A stretch of DNA of 64,000 nt. Source: Saccharopolyspora_C sp047200635. Its GTDB lineage: Bacteria > Actinomycetota > Actinomycetes > Mycobacteriales > Pseudonocardiaceae. The notes under the pieces were generated by a model. It worked only from the letters and a program-made list of their open reading frames with translations, had not been told where the DNA came from and made no database searches. Position numbers and translations under genes: made by a program. Location: positions 186,001 to 250,000 of the forward strand of contig NZ_JBJZOI010000002.1 in NCBI RefSeq assembly GCF_047200635.1, read 5' to 3'. This document shows, piece after piece, positions 8,377 through 16,541 of the stretch. The first letter of the stretch is position 1, and each line of letters begins with the position of its first letter.

Positions 8377-8493
8377 CGGGCCGGGGTCCGCGCGATGGCG
8401 CGCCCGCTCCGGGGCGAACCCGGCCGCAGGGAGATCGCCACCACCTCCGGGCGCCCGCGAACGCGGTGCGGTCGGGCGGGCCCCCGCACGGCG

Positions 8494-8522
8494 CGACCGC
8501 GCCACGGACGGTGGCGCGGTCG
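8494..8522. terminator. Bidirectional terminator hairpin
   Basis: A perfect 12-base stem (CGACCGCGCCAC and complement) with a 5-base loop lies between the convergent P450 and the small Cys-rich gene. Confidence 0.75.
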
Positions 8523-8543
8523 GAGTCGCTCAGCGGCGGCCGG

Positions 8544-8726
8544 TCAGAGCCGCTTGCCGAGGCGCCCGGCGTGCTTGCAGTCGGGGCAGGTCACGCCGCC
8601 GTAGAACACCTTCTCCCGGTAGGTGTGCTCCGGGAACGCCCTGCCGCACAACGAGATCGCCTGGCTGTTCCACAGCGAGACGTTCGCGCGGTGGGTGATG
8701 CCGTCGTGGATGACCTCCGCGTGCAT
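8544..8726 (-). CDS. Small Cys-rich protein with a CPDC motif
   Basis: A 60-residue protein starting MHAEVIHDGITHRANV. It has a Cys in LCGRAF at about residue 27 and a CPDC motif at about residues 47-50, giving three cysteines that could help coordinate a metal. GGAGG lies six bases before the ATG. It loosely resembles the other Cys-rich peptides of this window (24-215, 35433-35687, 35684-36082) in having a CG pair followed by CxxC. Unlike them, it is not beside an XRE-DUF5753 gene. A 21-base palindrome 56 bases upstream may control it. Function is unknown. Confidence 0.65.
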   Translation of the reverse strand: MHAEVIHDGITHRANVSLWNSQAISLCGRAFPEHTYREKVFYGGVTCPDCKHAGRLGKRL

Positions 8727-8781
8727 GTTCTACCTCCACTGCCGTCCTTCGGATGAATCCCTTCCCCGACCGGACGCTCAT

Positions 8782-8802
8782 GTAATCACTCACAGTGGTT
8801 AC
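8782..8802 (-). promoter_or_regulatory. 21-bp palindrome upstream of the Cys-rich peptide
   Basis: GTAATCACT and AGTGGTTAC flank CAC, and eight of nine arm bases pair. The site is 56-76 bases before the start at 8726 in an otherwise empty stretch (8727-8984), and it is AT-richer than its surroundings. It is a likely operator, but no cognate regulator is identified. Confidence 0.45.
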
Positions 8803-8984
8803 CGTCCCGCTGAACAGGTGATGCCTTGCGGCATGCGGTCAGTTGGAGACGGCGAGCGGTAGATCGTTTTGTGCCACGGCGAACAGCGGTTCCGCCGAAC
8901 GGGATCGGCGCTGCTCCGCCCGGGCGATCCCCGCGCCGTCGCGGGCGCGCGGATCCCCCGGGGGGTCGAGCCGGCCGCCGCCGG

Positions 8985-9677
8985 TCAGCTCAGCGCGGCG
9001 AGCATCGCCTCGGCCAGCGGAGCGCTGGAGGCCGGGTTCTGGCCGGTGACCAGGTTGCCGTCCCGGACCACGTGCGCCTCGTAGGGCGCCCCGCCCACGT
9101 GCCGCCCGCCCCGCTCCCGGAGCCTGCTCGCCAGCAGCCACGGCGCGCCCTCGGCCGTGCCGAACAACCGCTCCTCCTCATCGGTGAACGCGGTCATCCG
9201 CCGCCCGGCGAACCGCCAGCTCCCGTCGGTGCCGGTGGCGCTGAGCAGGCCCGCAGGGCCGTGGCAGACCGCGCCGATCACCGCGCCCGCCGCATCGGCC
9301 GCGTGCAGCAGCCGACCCAGCTCCGGGTCCTGGTGCAGATCGACCACGGGGCCGTGCCCGCCCGGAATCATGATCGCGGAGTGGTCGGCCGCGTCGATCT
9401 CGGCCAGCGGCCGGGGCGGTCCGGCGGCGCGCAGCGCGGCAGCGGCGTGCTCGACGTGCCGCGCGCAGTCCGGGCCGGCGATCTCCGGGTCGGCGCTGTG
9501 CCGGTCGAGCGGTTGCAGGACGCCGCCCGGCGAGGCGAAGCGGACCTCGTGCCCCGCCGCGACGAACGCCGCGTGCGGGGCGGCGAGCTCCTCCGCCCAG
9601 TAGCCGGTGGGGTAGCGCGAACCGTCGGTGCGCTCCCAGGTGTCGGCGCCGGACATGACGATCAGGATCGTGCTCAC
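8985..9677 (-). CDS. DJ-1/PfpI-family (type 1 glutamine amidotransferase-like) protein
   Basis: A 230-residue DJ-1/PfpI protein. The nucleophile Cys138 is in the elbow GAVCHGPAGL, and the preceding strand DHSAIMIPGGHGPVVDL is diagnostic. Relatives include Hsp31-type glyoxalases/chaperones and isonitrile hydratases. The exact activity here is open, but detoxification of methylglyoxal or similar carbonyls is the common role. I chose the GTG at 9677 (VSTILIVMSG), preceded by AGAGGA. It diverges from an MmyB-like XRE regulator, with a 17-base palindrome between them, so that regulator probably controls it. Confidence 0.88.
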   Translation of the reverse strand: MSTILIVMSGADTWERTDGSRYPTGYWAEELAAPHAAFVAAGHEVRFASPGGVLQPLDRHSADPEIAGPDCARHVEHAAAALRAAGPPRPLAEIDAADHSAIMIPGGHGPVVDLHQDPELGRLLHAADAAGAVIGAVCHGPAGLLSATGTDGSWRFAGRRMTAFTDEEERLFGTAEGAPWLLASRLRERGGRHVGGAPYEAHVVRDGNLVTGQNPASSAPLAEAMLAALS

Positions 9678-9718
9678 TGCTGGTCCTCTCGGAGGGAGTG
9701 GCCGTCGCGCGGCCTGGA

Positions 9719-9735
9719 CGACACCGATCGTGTCG
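9719..9735. promoter_or_regulatory. 17-bp palindrome between the DJ-1 gene and the MmyB-like regulator
   Basis: CGACAC, then CGATC, then GTGTCG: a perfect 6-base-arm inverted repeat 42 bases upstream of the DJ-1 start in the divergent spacer. It is a plausible operator for the neighbouring regulator. GC-rich palindromes of this size can occur by chance. Confidence 0.4.
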
Positions 9736-9845
9736 GCCGGAGCCCCTTCGCGGGGGCGCACGGCGAGCCCCGCGCGACCTCGGTCGGCGAAACCCAGGAC
9801 TCGGCGTCCCTGCCAGACGGCGGCGTTGGCGGCGATGATGGGCTG

Positions 9846-10700
9846 ATGGCCCAGCACAACGGTGAACTCGCGGACTTCCTGCGCCGCGCCCGCGCCCTCG
9901 GCGACCCGGGACGAGCGGGCCTGCCCGCCGACGGCCGGGTCCGGCGGGTTCCCGGCCTGCGGCGCGAGGAGGTCGCGATGCTGGCGGGCGTCTCGGCCGA
10001 CTACTACGCGCGGCTGGAGCAGGGGCGACGCATCGTGCCCTCGCCAGCGGTGGTGGAGGCGCTGGGCCGGGCCCTCGACCTGGACGAGGCCGGGCGCGCG
10101 CACCTGCGGGCGCTGATCGGCCGCTCCGCCGGTCCGGTGCGGCGGAGGGCGAGCGCGGTCCAGCGGGTGCGCCCCGGACTGCACCAGCTGCTCGACTCCC
10201 TCGACGGCACGGCCGCGCTCGTGCTCGGCCGTCGCGCCGACGTGCTCGCGAGCAACCGGCTGGCCCGCGCGCTGTTCGCCGACTTCGACCGGTTGCCCGC
10301 GGTGGAGCGCAACTACGCGCGCTGGATCTTCCTGGACCCGGCGGCGCGGGCGCTGTTCGCGGACTGGGAGCCGCACGCGCGGGAGGCGGTCGAGAGCCTG
10401 CGGCTGGACGCGGGCGAAGGCCCGGACCGGGGGACGACCGAGCTGGTCGCCGAGCTCCGCGACCGCAGCGCCGAGTTCGCCCGCTGGTGGGACGAGCACC
10501 GGGTGCACCAGCGAACCCACGGGTCGAAGCGGTTGCGCCACCCGGTCGTCGGTGAGCTGACGGTCGAGTTCGAGACCCTCACTCCGCCCGGCGACCCGGA
10601 CACCGCGCTCTACGTCTACAGCGCGCGGCCCGGATCTCCGTCGAGGGAAGCGCTCGACCTGCTGGCCAGCTGGTCGCTGACCCCGGCCCGCGAGCGCTGA
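9846..10700 (+). CDS. XRE-family regulator, MmyB-like ligand-binding type
   Basis: A 284-residue regulator. Residues about 8-90 form the helix-turn-helix with the family signature RVPGLRREEVAMLAGVSADYYARLEQGR. Residues about 105-270 form the MmyB-like PAS-type ligand-binding domain (ASNRLARALFADF, then FDPxAR-like FLDPAARALFADW). MmyB binds a small molecule, probably a fatty acid, and activates adjacent genes in Streptomyces coelicolor. In this family the regulator usually diverges from a small oxidoreductase or similar gene. Here the divergent partner is the DJ-1 protein at 8985. Confidence 0.9.
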   Translation: MAQHNGELADFLRRARALGDPGRAGLPADGRVRRVPGLRREEVAMLAGVSADYYARLEQGRRIVPSPAVVEALGRALDLDEAGRAHLRALIGRSAGPVRRRASAVQRVRPGLHQLLDSLDGTAALVLGRRADVLASNRLARALFADFDRLPAVERNYARWIFLDPAARALFADWEPHAREAVESLRLDAGEGPDRGTTELVAELRDRSAEFARWWDEHRVHQRTHGSKRLRHPVVGELTVEFETLTPPGDPDTALYVYSARPGSPSREALDLLASWSLTPARER

Positions 10701-11010
10701 CCGGCGCGGACCACGCAGCCTGGCGCCACGACCGCGGTGATTCCGGCCGCGCCCGCGCCGAGCCGCGGCAGCACCCGCAGCGCTTCGGCGAACACCGGTT
10801 CGGGCGGCGAGATCCGGCTCGCCGCGCGCGGGCGGGCTCGTCGGCAGCCCCGCCCAGGCCGTTGCGGCGGTGCCGCAGCCGATGGGGCGCGAAACCGACC
10901 GGGTTCGACGAACCCGGTGAGCTGCTCGGCTCCGCCCCGGGGCCGGGCAGCGGCGCGGCGGCGATGAGGGCGGTCGGACACCGGCGCGCGGGCGCTCCCG
11001 TCGCAGGGGT
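10701..11010. other. Intergenic stretch without a supported gene
   Basis: The space between the MmyB-like gene and the glycosyltransferase is open in several frames because of high GC. None has a ribosome binding site, a recognisable motif or believable composition. The only clear structure is the terminator that follows it. Confidence 0.5.
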
Positions 11011-11050
11011 GGCCCGCCGCGCCGCCGGATTCGGGGCAGCGCGGCGGGCC
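11011..11050 (-). terminator. Hairpin terminator after the glycosyltransferase
   Basis: A perfect 12-base inverted repeat (GGCCCGCCGCGC and complement) with a 16-base loop lies eight bases past the glycosyltransferase stop codon. There is no T tract, as is common in actinobacteria. Confidence 0.65.
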
Positions 11051-11057
11051 GGTCGGG

Positions 11058-12215
11058 TCAGGCCACCGGCTCGCGCTCGCCGAGCAGCGCGCGCAGCACC
11101 TCGCCCGGCGCGGGTCGGGAGGCGATCTCCGCCGCGACGGCCTGGGCCCGCTGCGCGTAGGACGGGTCCGACAGCACCTTCTCGATCGCGCCGGTGATCT
11201 CGGCCGGGGACTCGACGACCACCGCGACCCCGGCGGCCTCGGCGCGGATCGCGTTGATCGGCTGGTCAGCGCCCTGCGGGCACAGCACCAGCGGAATTCC
11301 CCGGCACAGCGCGCCGAGCACGGTGCCCGAGCCCCCGGCGCCCACCACGAGGTTCGTCCCGGTGAGCAGGTCCTCGAGCGGGGCGAACGGCACGTAGTGG
11401 ATCTCGGCTCCGGAGTCGCTCACCTCGTCCGCGCGCTCGGCGTTCGCGCCCGATTCCAGCGCCATGCCGAGCGTCACCCGCAGGTTCAGCGGGTGGTGGG
11501 AGACGGCGGTGACGAACTCGGTCAGCACCTCGGGGTCGGAGAAGATGGTGCCGAGCGTGACCAGGACCCCGGTGCGGTCGGGGTGGGTGAACCCGCGCTG
11601 CGGGGCGGACGCGCCCTCCGGGCGGCGGTGCGCCCGGCCGCGCATCGGCAGCACCGGCACCTCGCTGGACCAGTCCGGGTCCTGGAGCGCGGCCGGCCAC
11701 GGGTCCAGGTAGCTCGTCGCGGCCACCGGGCTCAGCCCCGCCTCGCGGTAGTAGCGGGCGGCGGTGCCCTCGATCATCTCGACGGTCTCGGCCGGGCGGC
11801 CCGGCCCGATTCCCGCCTCGTGCCAGGGGATCCCCAGGGTCGCCGCGATGAGCGGGCCGATCGTGTCGTAGGACTCCGCGACCACCGCGTCCGGCTCCCA
11901 GTCGCGGGCGCGGTCGAGGGATTCGGCAGCGCCGAGGTCCAGTCGGGTCGCGCCGAAGAGCTCCCCGACCGCGACCGGAGTGGGTCGGAGCGGGTCGGTG
12001 CCGGTGCGTCGCGCGGCTTCGCCCACGAACTCCATCGGCGAGGGACCGGCGGGCAGCATCCGGACCCCGGGCGCCAGCTCGCCGGTGACGGCTGGCCGGA
12101 GCTCCTCGTGCGTCATCACCGCGACCTCGTGGCCGTCGGCCAGCGCGGCTTCGATCAGCGGGGCGAGGGGAAGCAGGTGGCCGTAGGCGGGGACGGCGCT
12201 GAACAGCACGCGCAC
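11058..12215 (-). CDS. GT1-family glycosyltransferase (macrolide/antibiotic type, GT-B fold)
   Basis: A 385-residue GT-B enzyme of the UGT/MGT group. The N-terminal acceptor domain begins VRVLFSAVPAYGHLLPL with the conserved GH. The C-terminal donor domain carries VTLGTIF, VVGAGGSGTVLGAL (GGxGT sugar-nucleotide motif) and LCPQGADQPINA with the DQ pair that contacts the sugar. I chose the GTG at 12215, seven bases after AGGAG. Relatives glycosylate polyketides or inactivate macrolides. It stands alone, between an MmyB-like regulator and a TetR gene. It may be a resistance or tailoring enzyme, and no acceptor can be assigned. Confidence 0.87.
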   Translation of the reverse strand: MRVLFSAVPAYGHLLPLAPLIEAALADGHEVAVMTHEELRPAVTGELAPGVRMLPAGPSPMEFVGEAARRTGTDPLRPTPVAVGELFGATRLDLGAAESLDRARDWEPDAVVAESYDTIGPLIAATLGIPWHEAGIGPGRPAETVEMIEGTAARYYREAGLSPVAATSYLDPWPAALQDPDWSSEVPVLPMRGRAHRRPEGASAPQRGFTHPDRTGVLVTLGTIFSDPEVLTEFVTAVSHHPLNLRVTLGMALESGANAERADEVSDSGAEIHYVPFAPLEDLLTGTNLVVGAGGSGTVLGALCRGIPLVLCPQGADQPINAIRAEAAGVAVVVESPAEITGAIEKVLSDPSYAQRAQAVAAEIASRPAPGEVLRALLGEREPVA

Positions 12216-12419
12216 GGGGCGACTCCTGGATCTCGACGGGAGTGCGCGCGGGTCGCGCACTCGACCGGGGCGGGACCGCCCGCGTCGGGAAGGGGCGATC
12301 ACCGGAACCCAGGTTAGGCCCGGCGGAGAGCGGGAACCGTCCGCCGAGGCGGGAAACCCGTCGCCGCGGGGAATTCCCGCGCTCGTGCCACAGTGGACCC
12401 CGCTCGGGCGCCCCGGTGC

Positions 12420-12971
12420 TCAGCGCACCCGCGCCCGCAGGCCGTCCAGCACCAGCTCCAGGCCGCGCTCGAAATCCGCCGGACCGCCGGGTTCCCGGTC
12501 GATCGCCCCGGCGCTGGCGGCCTGCAGGGCGGTCTGCTCCTCGGTGGTGTGCCCGAAGACCAGGTGCAGGAAGGTGCGGGTGGCGACCTCGACGAGATCC
12601 TCCGGCAGGCCGCCGTCGCGCAGCGCCGCCCGCAGCAGGCCCGCCGGCTCGTCCGCGCCGAGGCCGAAGGTGTGCGCGGTGGCGACCACCTCGGCCCCGT
12701 CCCGGTAGGCGAGCATGGCGTCGCGCAGCTCCGCGCAGAGCTCGACGACCCGGCCGTCCCAGGTCGTCGCGTGCCGCGGGCGCCTGCCGCGGCGCACGAT
12801 CTCGTCGGCCACCGCGGTCAGCAGCGTCTGCTTGTTCGGCACGTGGTGGTACAGCGCGCTCGGCTGCACTCCCAGCTCGGAGGCCAGGCGACGCATCGTG
12901 AGCGATTCGAGCCCGTACTCGTCGAGCACTCCCAGCGCCCTCTCGACCACGTCCTCGCGGTGGTAGCGCAC
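12420..12971 (-). CDS. bioQ: TetR-family regulator, probable BioQ-type biotin repressor
   Basis: A 183-residue TetR regulator. Residues about 5-50 are the DNA-binding domain (VVERALGVLDEYG, then ELGVQPSALYHHVPNKQTLL), and the rest matches the TetR C-terminal ligand-binding fold. The GTG start follows AGGAGGGG. It diverges from bioBAFD. Between them lie two TGAAC-N3-GTTCA boxes, close to the TGAAC-N3-GTTAC element I recall for the TetR-type biotin regulator BioQ of corynebacteria and mycobacteria. Position and operator make it the local biotin regulator and self-regulator. The assignment rests on context more than on sequence identity. Confidence 0.72.
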   Translation of the reverse strand: MRYHREDVVERALGVLDEYGLESLTMRRLASELGVQPSALYHHVPNKQTLLTAVADEIVRRGRRPRHATTWDGRVVELCAELRDAMLAYRDGAEVVATAHTFGLGADEPAGLLRAALRDGGLPEDLVEVATRTFLHLVFGHTTEEQTALQAASAGAIDREPGGPADFERGLELVLDGLRARVR

Positions 12972-12985
12972 GCGATCCCCTCCTG

Positions 12986-13044
12986 TTGACCGGTGTCCCC
13001 TCCCAGTCTAACCTGAACACCGTTCACCTGAACGGTGTTCAGGT
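12986..13044 (+). promoter_or_regulatory. bioB promoter with paired BioQ-type boxes
   Basis: TTGACC (12986-12991) and TAACCT (13009-13014) are 17 bases apart. Immediately downstream is a nearly perfect 34-base palindrome, with 16-base arms ACCTGAACACCGTTCA and its complement around CC, at 13011-13044. It contains two boxes, TGAACACCGTTCA (13014-13026) and TGAACGGTGTTCA (13029-13041). A bound repressor would cover the start of transcription of bioB and the region before the divergent TetR gene. Confidence 0.75.
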
Positions 13045-13066
13045 GCGGTCGATCTCTGGAGGAGCG

Positions 13067-14158
13067 ATGACCACCACCTTCGCCCGGCTCGCCGACGCGG
13101 TCCTCGGCGGGGCCCCTGCCACGCCCGGGGACGCCCTCGCCGTGCTGCGTTCCGGCGACACCGAGCTGCTGGAGGTGGTGGCCGCCGCCGGTCGGCTGCG
13201 CCGCGCGCACTTCGGCACCTCGGTCAAGGTGAACTACCTGGTGAACCTGAAATCGGGGCTGTGCCCGGAGAACTGCCGCTACTGCTCGCAGGCCGCCGGC
13301 TCGTCGGCGCCGATCCTCAAGTACTCCTGGCTCGCCGAGGACGAGGCGCTCGCGCAGGCCGGGGCCGGACTGGCGGGCGGGGCCTGCCGGATCTGCCTGG
13401 TCGCCTCCGGTCGCGGCCCGTCCGACCGGGACGTCACCAAGGTCGCCGAGCTGGCCGGGGCGATCAAGCGGCGGCATCCGGACGTCGAGCTCTGCGCCTG
13501 CCTCGGCCTGCTGCGCGAGGGCCAGGCGGAACGGCTCCGGTCGGCGGGGGTGGACGCCTACAACCACAACATCAACACGGCCGAGAGCCACCACGACTCC
13601 ATCGTGCAGACCCACACCTACGCCGACCGGGTCGAGACCGTGCGGCGAGCCGCGAACGCCGGGCTCTCGCCCTGCTCGGGCCTCATCGCCGGGCTGGGGG
13701 AGTCCGACGAGCAACTGGTCGAGGCGTTGTTCGCGTTGCGGGAGCTGGGATCGGACTCGATCCCGGTGAACTTCCTGATGCCCTTCGACGGCACGCCGTG
13801 CGAGGACACCTGGGAGCTCACGCCCGCGCACTGCGTGCGGATCCTCGCGATGGCCCGGTTCGTCTGCCCCGACCGCGAGATCCGGATCGCCGGGGGGCGC
13901 GAGCTGCACCTGCGCTCGTTGCAGCCGCTCGCGCTGCACGCGGCGAACTCGCTGTTCCTGGGCGACTACCTCACCTCGGAGGGGCAGGCGGCCGAAGCGG
14001 ACCTCGCGATGATCCGCGACTCCGGCTTCACCGTCCTCGGCGCCGCTCGGGACGGCGCCGCGTCGGGCGGCGGCGAGCCGGACGGCTCGGCCGGAGCCGG
14101 GCGGGAACCGGTGATCCGCCGCCGGGGCGCGGGGACCGACGTCTCGCCGAACGCCTGA
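13067..14158 (+). CDS. bioB: Biotin synthase
   Basis: A 363-residue radical SAM enzyme that inserts sulfur into dethiobiotin, the last step of biotin synthesis. The [4Fe-4S] motif is CPENCRYC. Downstream are YNHNINTAES, a variant of the biotin synthase YNHNLDT motif, and the family segments SGLIAGLGES, IPVNFLMPFDGTP and IRIAGGRE (with the Arg that binds the [2Fe-2S] cluster). GGAGGAG precedes the ATG at 13067. It heads the bioB-bioA-bioF-bioD operon and overlaps bioA by one base (TGATG). The C-terminal 30 residues are low-complexity and may be dispensable. Confidence 0.95.
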   Translation: MTTTFARLADAVLGGAPATPGDALAVLRSGDTELLEVVAAAGRLRRAHFGTSVKVNYLVNLKSGLCPENCRYCSQAAGSSAPILKYSWLAEDEALAQAGAGLAGGACRICLVASGRGPSDRDVTKVAELAGAIKRRHPDVELCACLGLLREGQAERLRSAGVDAYNHNINTAESHHDSIVQTHTYADRVETVRRAANAGLSPCSGLIAGLGESDEQLVEALFALRELGSDSIPVNFLMPFDGTPCEDTWELTPAHCVRILAMARFVCPDREIRIAGGRELHLRSLQPLALHAANSLFLGDYLTSEGQAAEADLAMIRDSGFTVLGAARDGAASGGGEPDGSAGAGREPVIRRRGAGTDVSPNA

Positions 14159-15417
14159 TGCGCCCCGGCGACCTGCTCGCCTTCGACCGCGAGCACCTGT
14201 GGCACCCCTACTCGTCGATGACCGACCCGGCACCCGCTCGCCTGGTCACCGGTGCGGCGGGCGCCCGGATCCACCTCGACGGCCGCGGCGAGGTGGTCGA
14301 CGGGATGGCCTCGTGGTGGTCGGCGATCCACGGCTACCGGCACCCGGTGCTCGACGAGGCGGTCCGCCGCCAGCTCGACCGGTTCGCGCACGTGATGTTC
14401 GGCGGACTCACCCACGAACCCGCGGTGGAGCTGGGGAACCGCCTCGTCGAGCTGACCCCGGAGGGGCTCGACCGGGTGTTCCTCGCCGACTCCGGATCGG
14501 TCGCGGTGGAGGTGGCGATGAAGATGGCGGTGCAGCACCAGCGCGGCGCGGGACGTCCGGGACGCACCCGGTTCCTCACCGTCCGGGGCGGTTACCACGG
14601 CGACACCGTCGAGTGCATGAGCGTGTGCGACCCCGACGGTGGGATGCACGCGATGTGGCCGGGGGTGCTGGGGCAGCAGATCTTCGGCGAGCGCCCGCCC
14701 CGCCGGGAGGAGGACGTGCCGGCCTGGGCCGAGGAGTTCCGGGCGCTGGCCGCCGAGCACGCCGACCGGATCGCGGGGCTCGTCGTCGAACCGCTGCTGC
14801 AGGGCGCGGGCGGGATGCGCCCGTACGCCGCCGGGTGCCTGCGGGTGTTCCGCGAGGTCGCCGACGAGCACGGCCTGGTGCTGATCTTCGACGAGATCGC
14901 CACCGGTTTCGGGCGCACCGGCCACCTGTTCGCGGCCGACGCGGCGGGGGTGAGCCCGGACGTCCTCTGCGTCGGCAAGGCGCTCACCGGCGGCTACCTG
15001 ACGCTGGCGGCGACCCTGTGCACGGCGGAGATCGCGCGCGGGGTGGCGGCCTCGGACTCCGGGGTGCTCATGCACGGGCCGACGTTCATGGGCAATCCGC
15101 TGGCCTGCGCGGTCGCCGCGGCGAGCCTGGACCTGCTGATCAGCGACGACTGGGCGGCCCAGGTGCGCCGGATCGGGGCGGGATTGCGGTCCCTGCACCG
15201 GATTCCGGACGTCGAGGTGCGCGTCCTCGGCGCGGTCGGCGTCGTGCGGCTGGACCACCAGGTCGACGTGGGGAAGGCGACCGAGGCCGCCCTGGAGCGA
15301 GGGGTGTGGCTGCGCCCGTTCCGCGACCTGATCTACGCGATGCCCCCGTACGTGTGCTCCGACGAGGAGATCGCCGCCGTCTGCGCGGGGATCGCGGCGG
15401 CGGCGGAGGTGGGATGA
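14158..15417 (+). CDS. bioA: Adenosylmethionine-8-amino-7-oxononanoate aminotransferase
   Basis: A 419-residue class III PLP aminotransferase. It converts 8-amino-7-oxononanoate to 7,8-diaminononanoate using SAM as amino donor. Family features in order are LWHPYSSM at the N-terminus, DGMASWWSAIHGYRHP, GGYHGDT, the PLP-binding IFDEIATGFGRTG, the Schiff-base Lys in CVGKALTGGYL, and GPTFMGNPLACA. The ATG shares one base with the bioB stop codon, and the end overlaps bioF by ATGA. Third step of the pathway encoded by this operon. Confidence 0.96.
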   Translation: MRPGDLLAFDREHLWHPYSSMTDPAPARLVTGAAGARIHLDGRGEVVDGMASWWSAIHGYRHPVLDEAVRRQLDRFAHVMFGGLTHEPAVELGNRLVELTPEGLDRVFLADSGSVAVEVAMKMAVQHQRGAGRPGRTRFLTVRGGYHGDTVECMSVCDPDGGMHAMWPGVLGQQIFGERPPRREEDVPAWAEEFRALAAEHADRIAGLVVEPLLQGAGGMRPYAAGCLRVFREVADEHGLVLIFDEIATGFGRTGHLFAADAAGVSPDVLCVGKALTGGYLTLAATLCTAEIARGVAASDSGVLMHGPTFMGNPLACAVAAASLDLLISDDWAAQVRRIGAGLRSLHRIPDVEVRVLGAVGVVRLDHQVDVGKATEAALERGVWLRPFRDLIYAMPPYVCSDEEIAAVCAGIAAAAEVG

Positions 15418-16541
15418 CCGGCTGGGAAGCGTGGTTCGCCGAGCAGCGCGCGGCGCGCGAGGCCGCCGGGCTCCAGCGGGTGCTGCGGCCGCGCCCGGCG
15501 GCGGAGGACGTGCTGGACCTCGCCGGGAACGACTACCTGGGCCTGGGCGGTAGTCCGGAGGTCCGGCGGGCGGCGGTGGAGGCGGTGCGCGAGTGGGGAG
15601 CCGGGGCCGGAGCCTCCCGCCTGGTCACCGGGTCCACCGAGCTGCACGCCGAGCTGGAGCGGGAGCTCGCCGGGTTCACCGGCCGCGAGGCTGCGCTGGT
15701 GTGCTCGACCGGCTATCACGCGAACCTCTCCGCCGTCACCGCGCTGGCGGACAAGGACGCGCTGATCGTCTCCGACGCGCACGCGCACGCCTCGCTGATC
15801 GACGCCGCCCGGCTGTCCCGCGCCGCGATCGAGGTCGTCCCGCACAACGACGTGGCCGCGGTCCGCGCCGCGCTCGCCGGGGCGGGCGGGCGGCGGGCGC
15901 TCGTGCTCACCGAGTCGATCTTCTCCGTGCTCGGCGATGCCGCCCCGCTGGCCGGGCTGTTCGCGGCCTGCGCGGAGCGCGACGCGCTGCTCCTGGTCGA
16001 CGAGGCGCACGGGCTCGGCGTGGTCGGCGCGGGCGGCCGCGGCCTGGTGCGCGCGGGCGGGTGGGCGCGGCATCCGAACGTGGTGGTCACCGCGACGCTG
16101 TCGAAGTCGCTCGGCGCGATGGGCGGGGTGGTGCTGGGCTCGGCGGCCCTGATCGACCACCTGGTCAACCGCGCCCGCCCGTTCATCTTCGACACCGGGC
16201 TGGCCCCGGCTCCGGCGGCCGGGGCGCTCGCCGCGCTGCGGCTGCTGCGGGCCCAGCCCGAGCTGCCCGCGCGGATCCACCGGCGCGGTGCCGCCCTCGC
16301 CGACCGGCTCGGGGTGCCGCGTTCGGCGGGCGCGGTGCTGTCGGTGCCGATGGTCTCCCCGCGCGCCGCCCTCGCCGCCCAGGGGGAGCTGGCCGCCGCC
16401 GGGGTGCGGGTGGGGTGCTTCCGCCCGCCCTCGGTGCCGGACCGGATCTCCCGGCTGCGCATCACCGTCCGGGCCGGGCTGGACGAGCGGCGCTGGTCGG
16501 TGGCGGCCGAGGTGCTGGCCGGGATCGCGGGCGCCTCGTGA
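15414..16541 (+). CDS. bioF: 8-amino-7-oxononanoate synthase
   Basis: A 375-residue alpha-oxoamine synthase. It condenses pimeloyl-thioester with alanine to give 8-amino-7-oxononanoate, using PLP. Conserved pieces are NDYLGLGG, GASRLVTGS, CSTGYHANL, the PLP-contacting VDEAHGLGVVG, the Schiff-base Lys in TLSKSLGAMGG, and RITVRAGL near the end. Start and stop codons overlap bioA and bioD respectively, so translation is coupled. No pimelate-forming genes (bioC/bioH, bioW or bioI) occur in this window, so the pimeloyl precursor must come from elsewhere. Confidence 0.95.
   Translation: MTGWEAWFAEQRAAREAAGLQRVLRPRPAAEDVLDLAGNDYLGLGGSPEVRRAAVEAVREWGAGAGASRLVTGSTELHAELERELAGFTGREAALVCSTGYHANLSAVTALADKDALIVSDAHAHASLIDAARLSRAAIEVVPHNDVAAVRAALAGAGGRRALVLTESIFSVLGDAAPLAGLFAACAERDALLLVDEAHGLGVVGAGGRGLVRAGGWARHPNVVVTATLSKSLGAMGGVVLGSAALIDHLVNRARPFIFDTGLAPAPAAGALAALRLLRAQPELPARIHRRGAALADRLGVPRSAGAVLSVPMVSPRAALAAQGELAAAGVRVGCFRPPSVPDRISRLRITVRAGLDERRWSVAAEVLAGIAGAS

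Noticed and set aside
10616..10981. A 121-codon minus-strand frame after the MmyB-like gene
   Set aside because: It overlaps the 3' end of the regulator, has no ribosome binding site and shows GC-driven composition.
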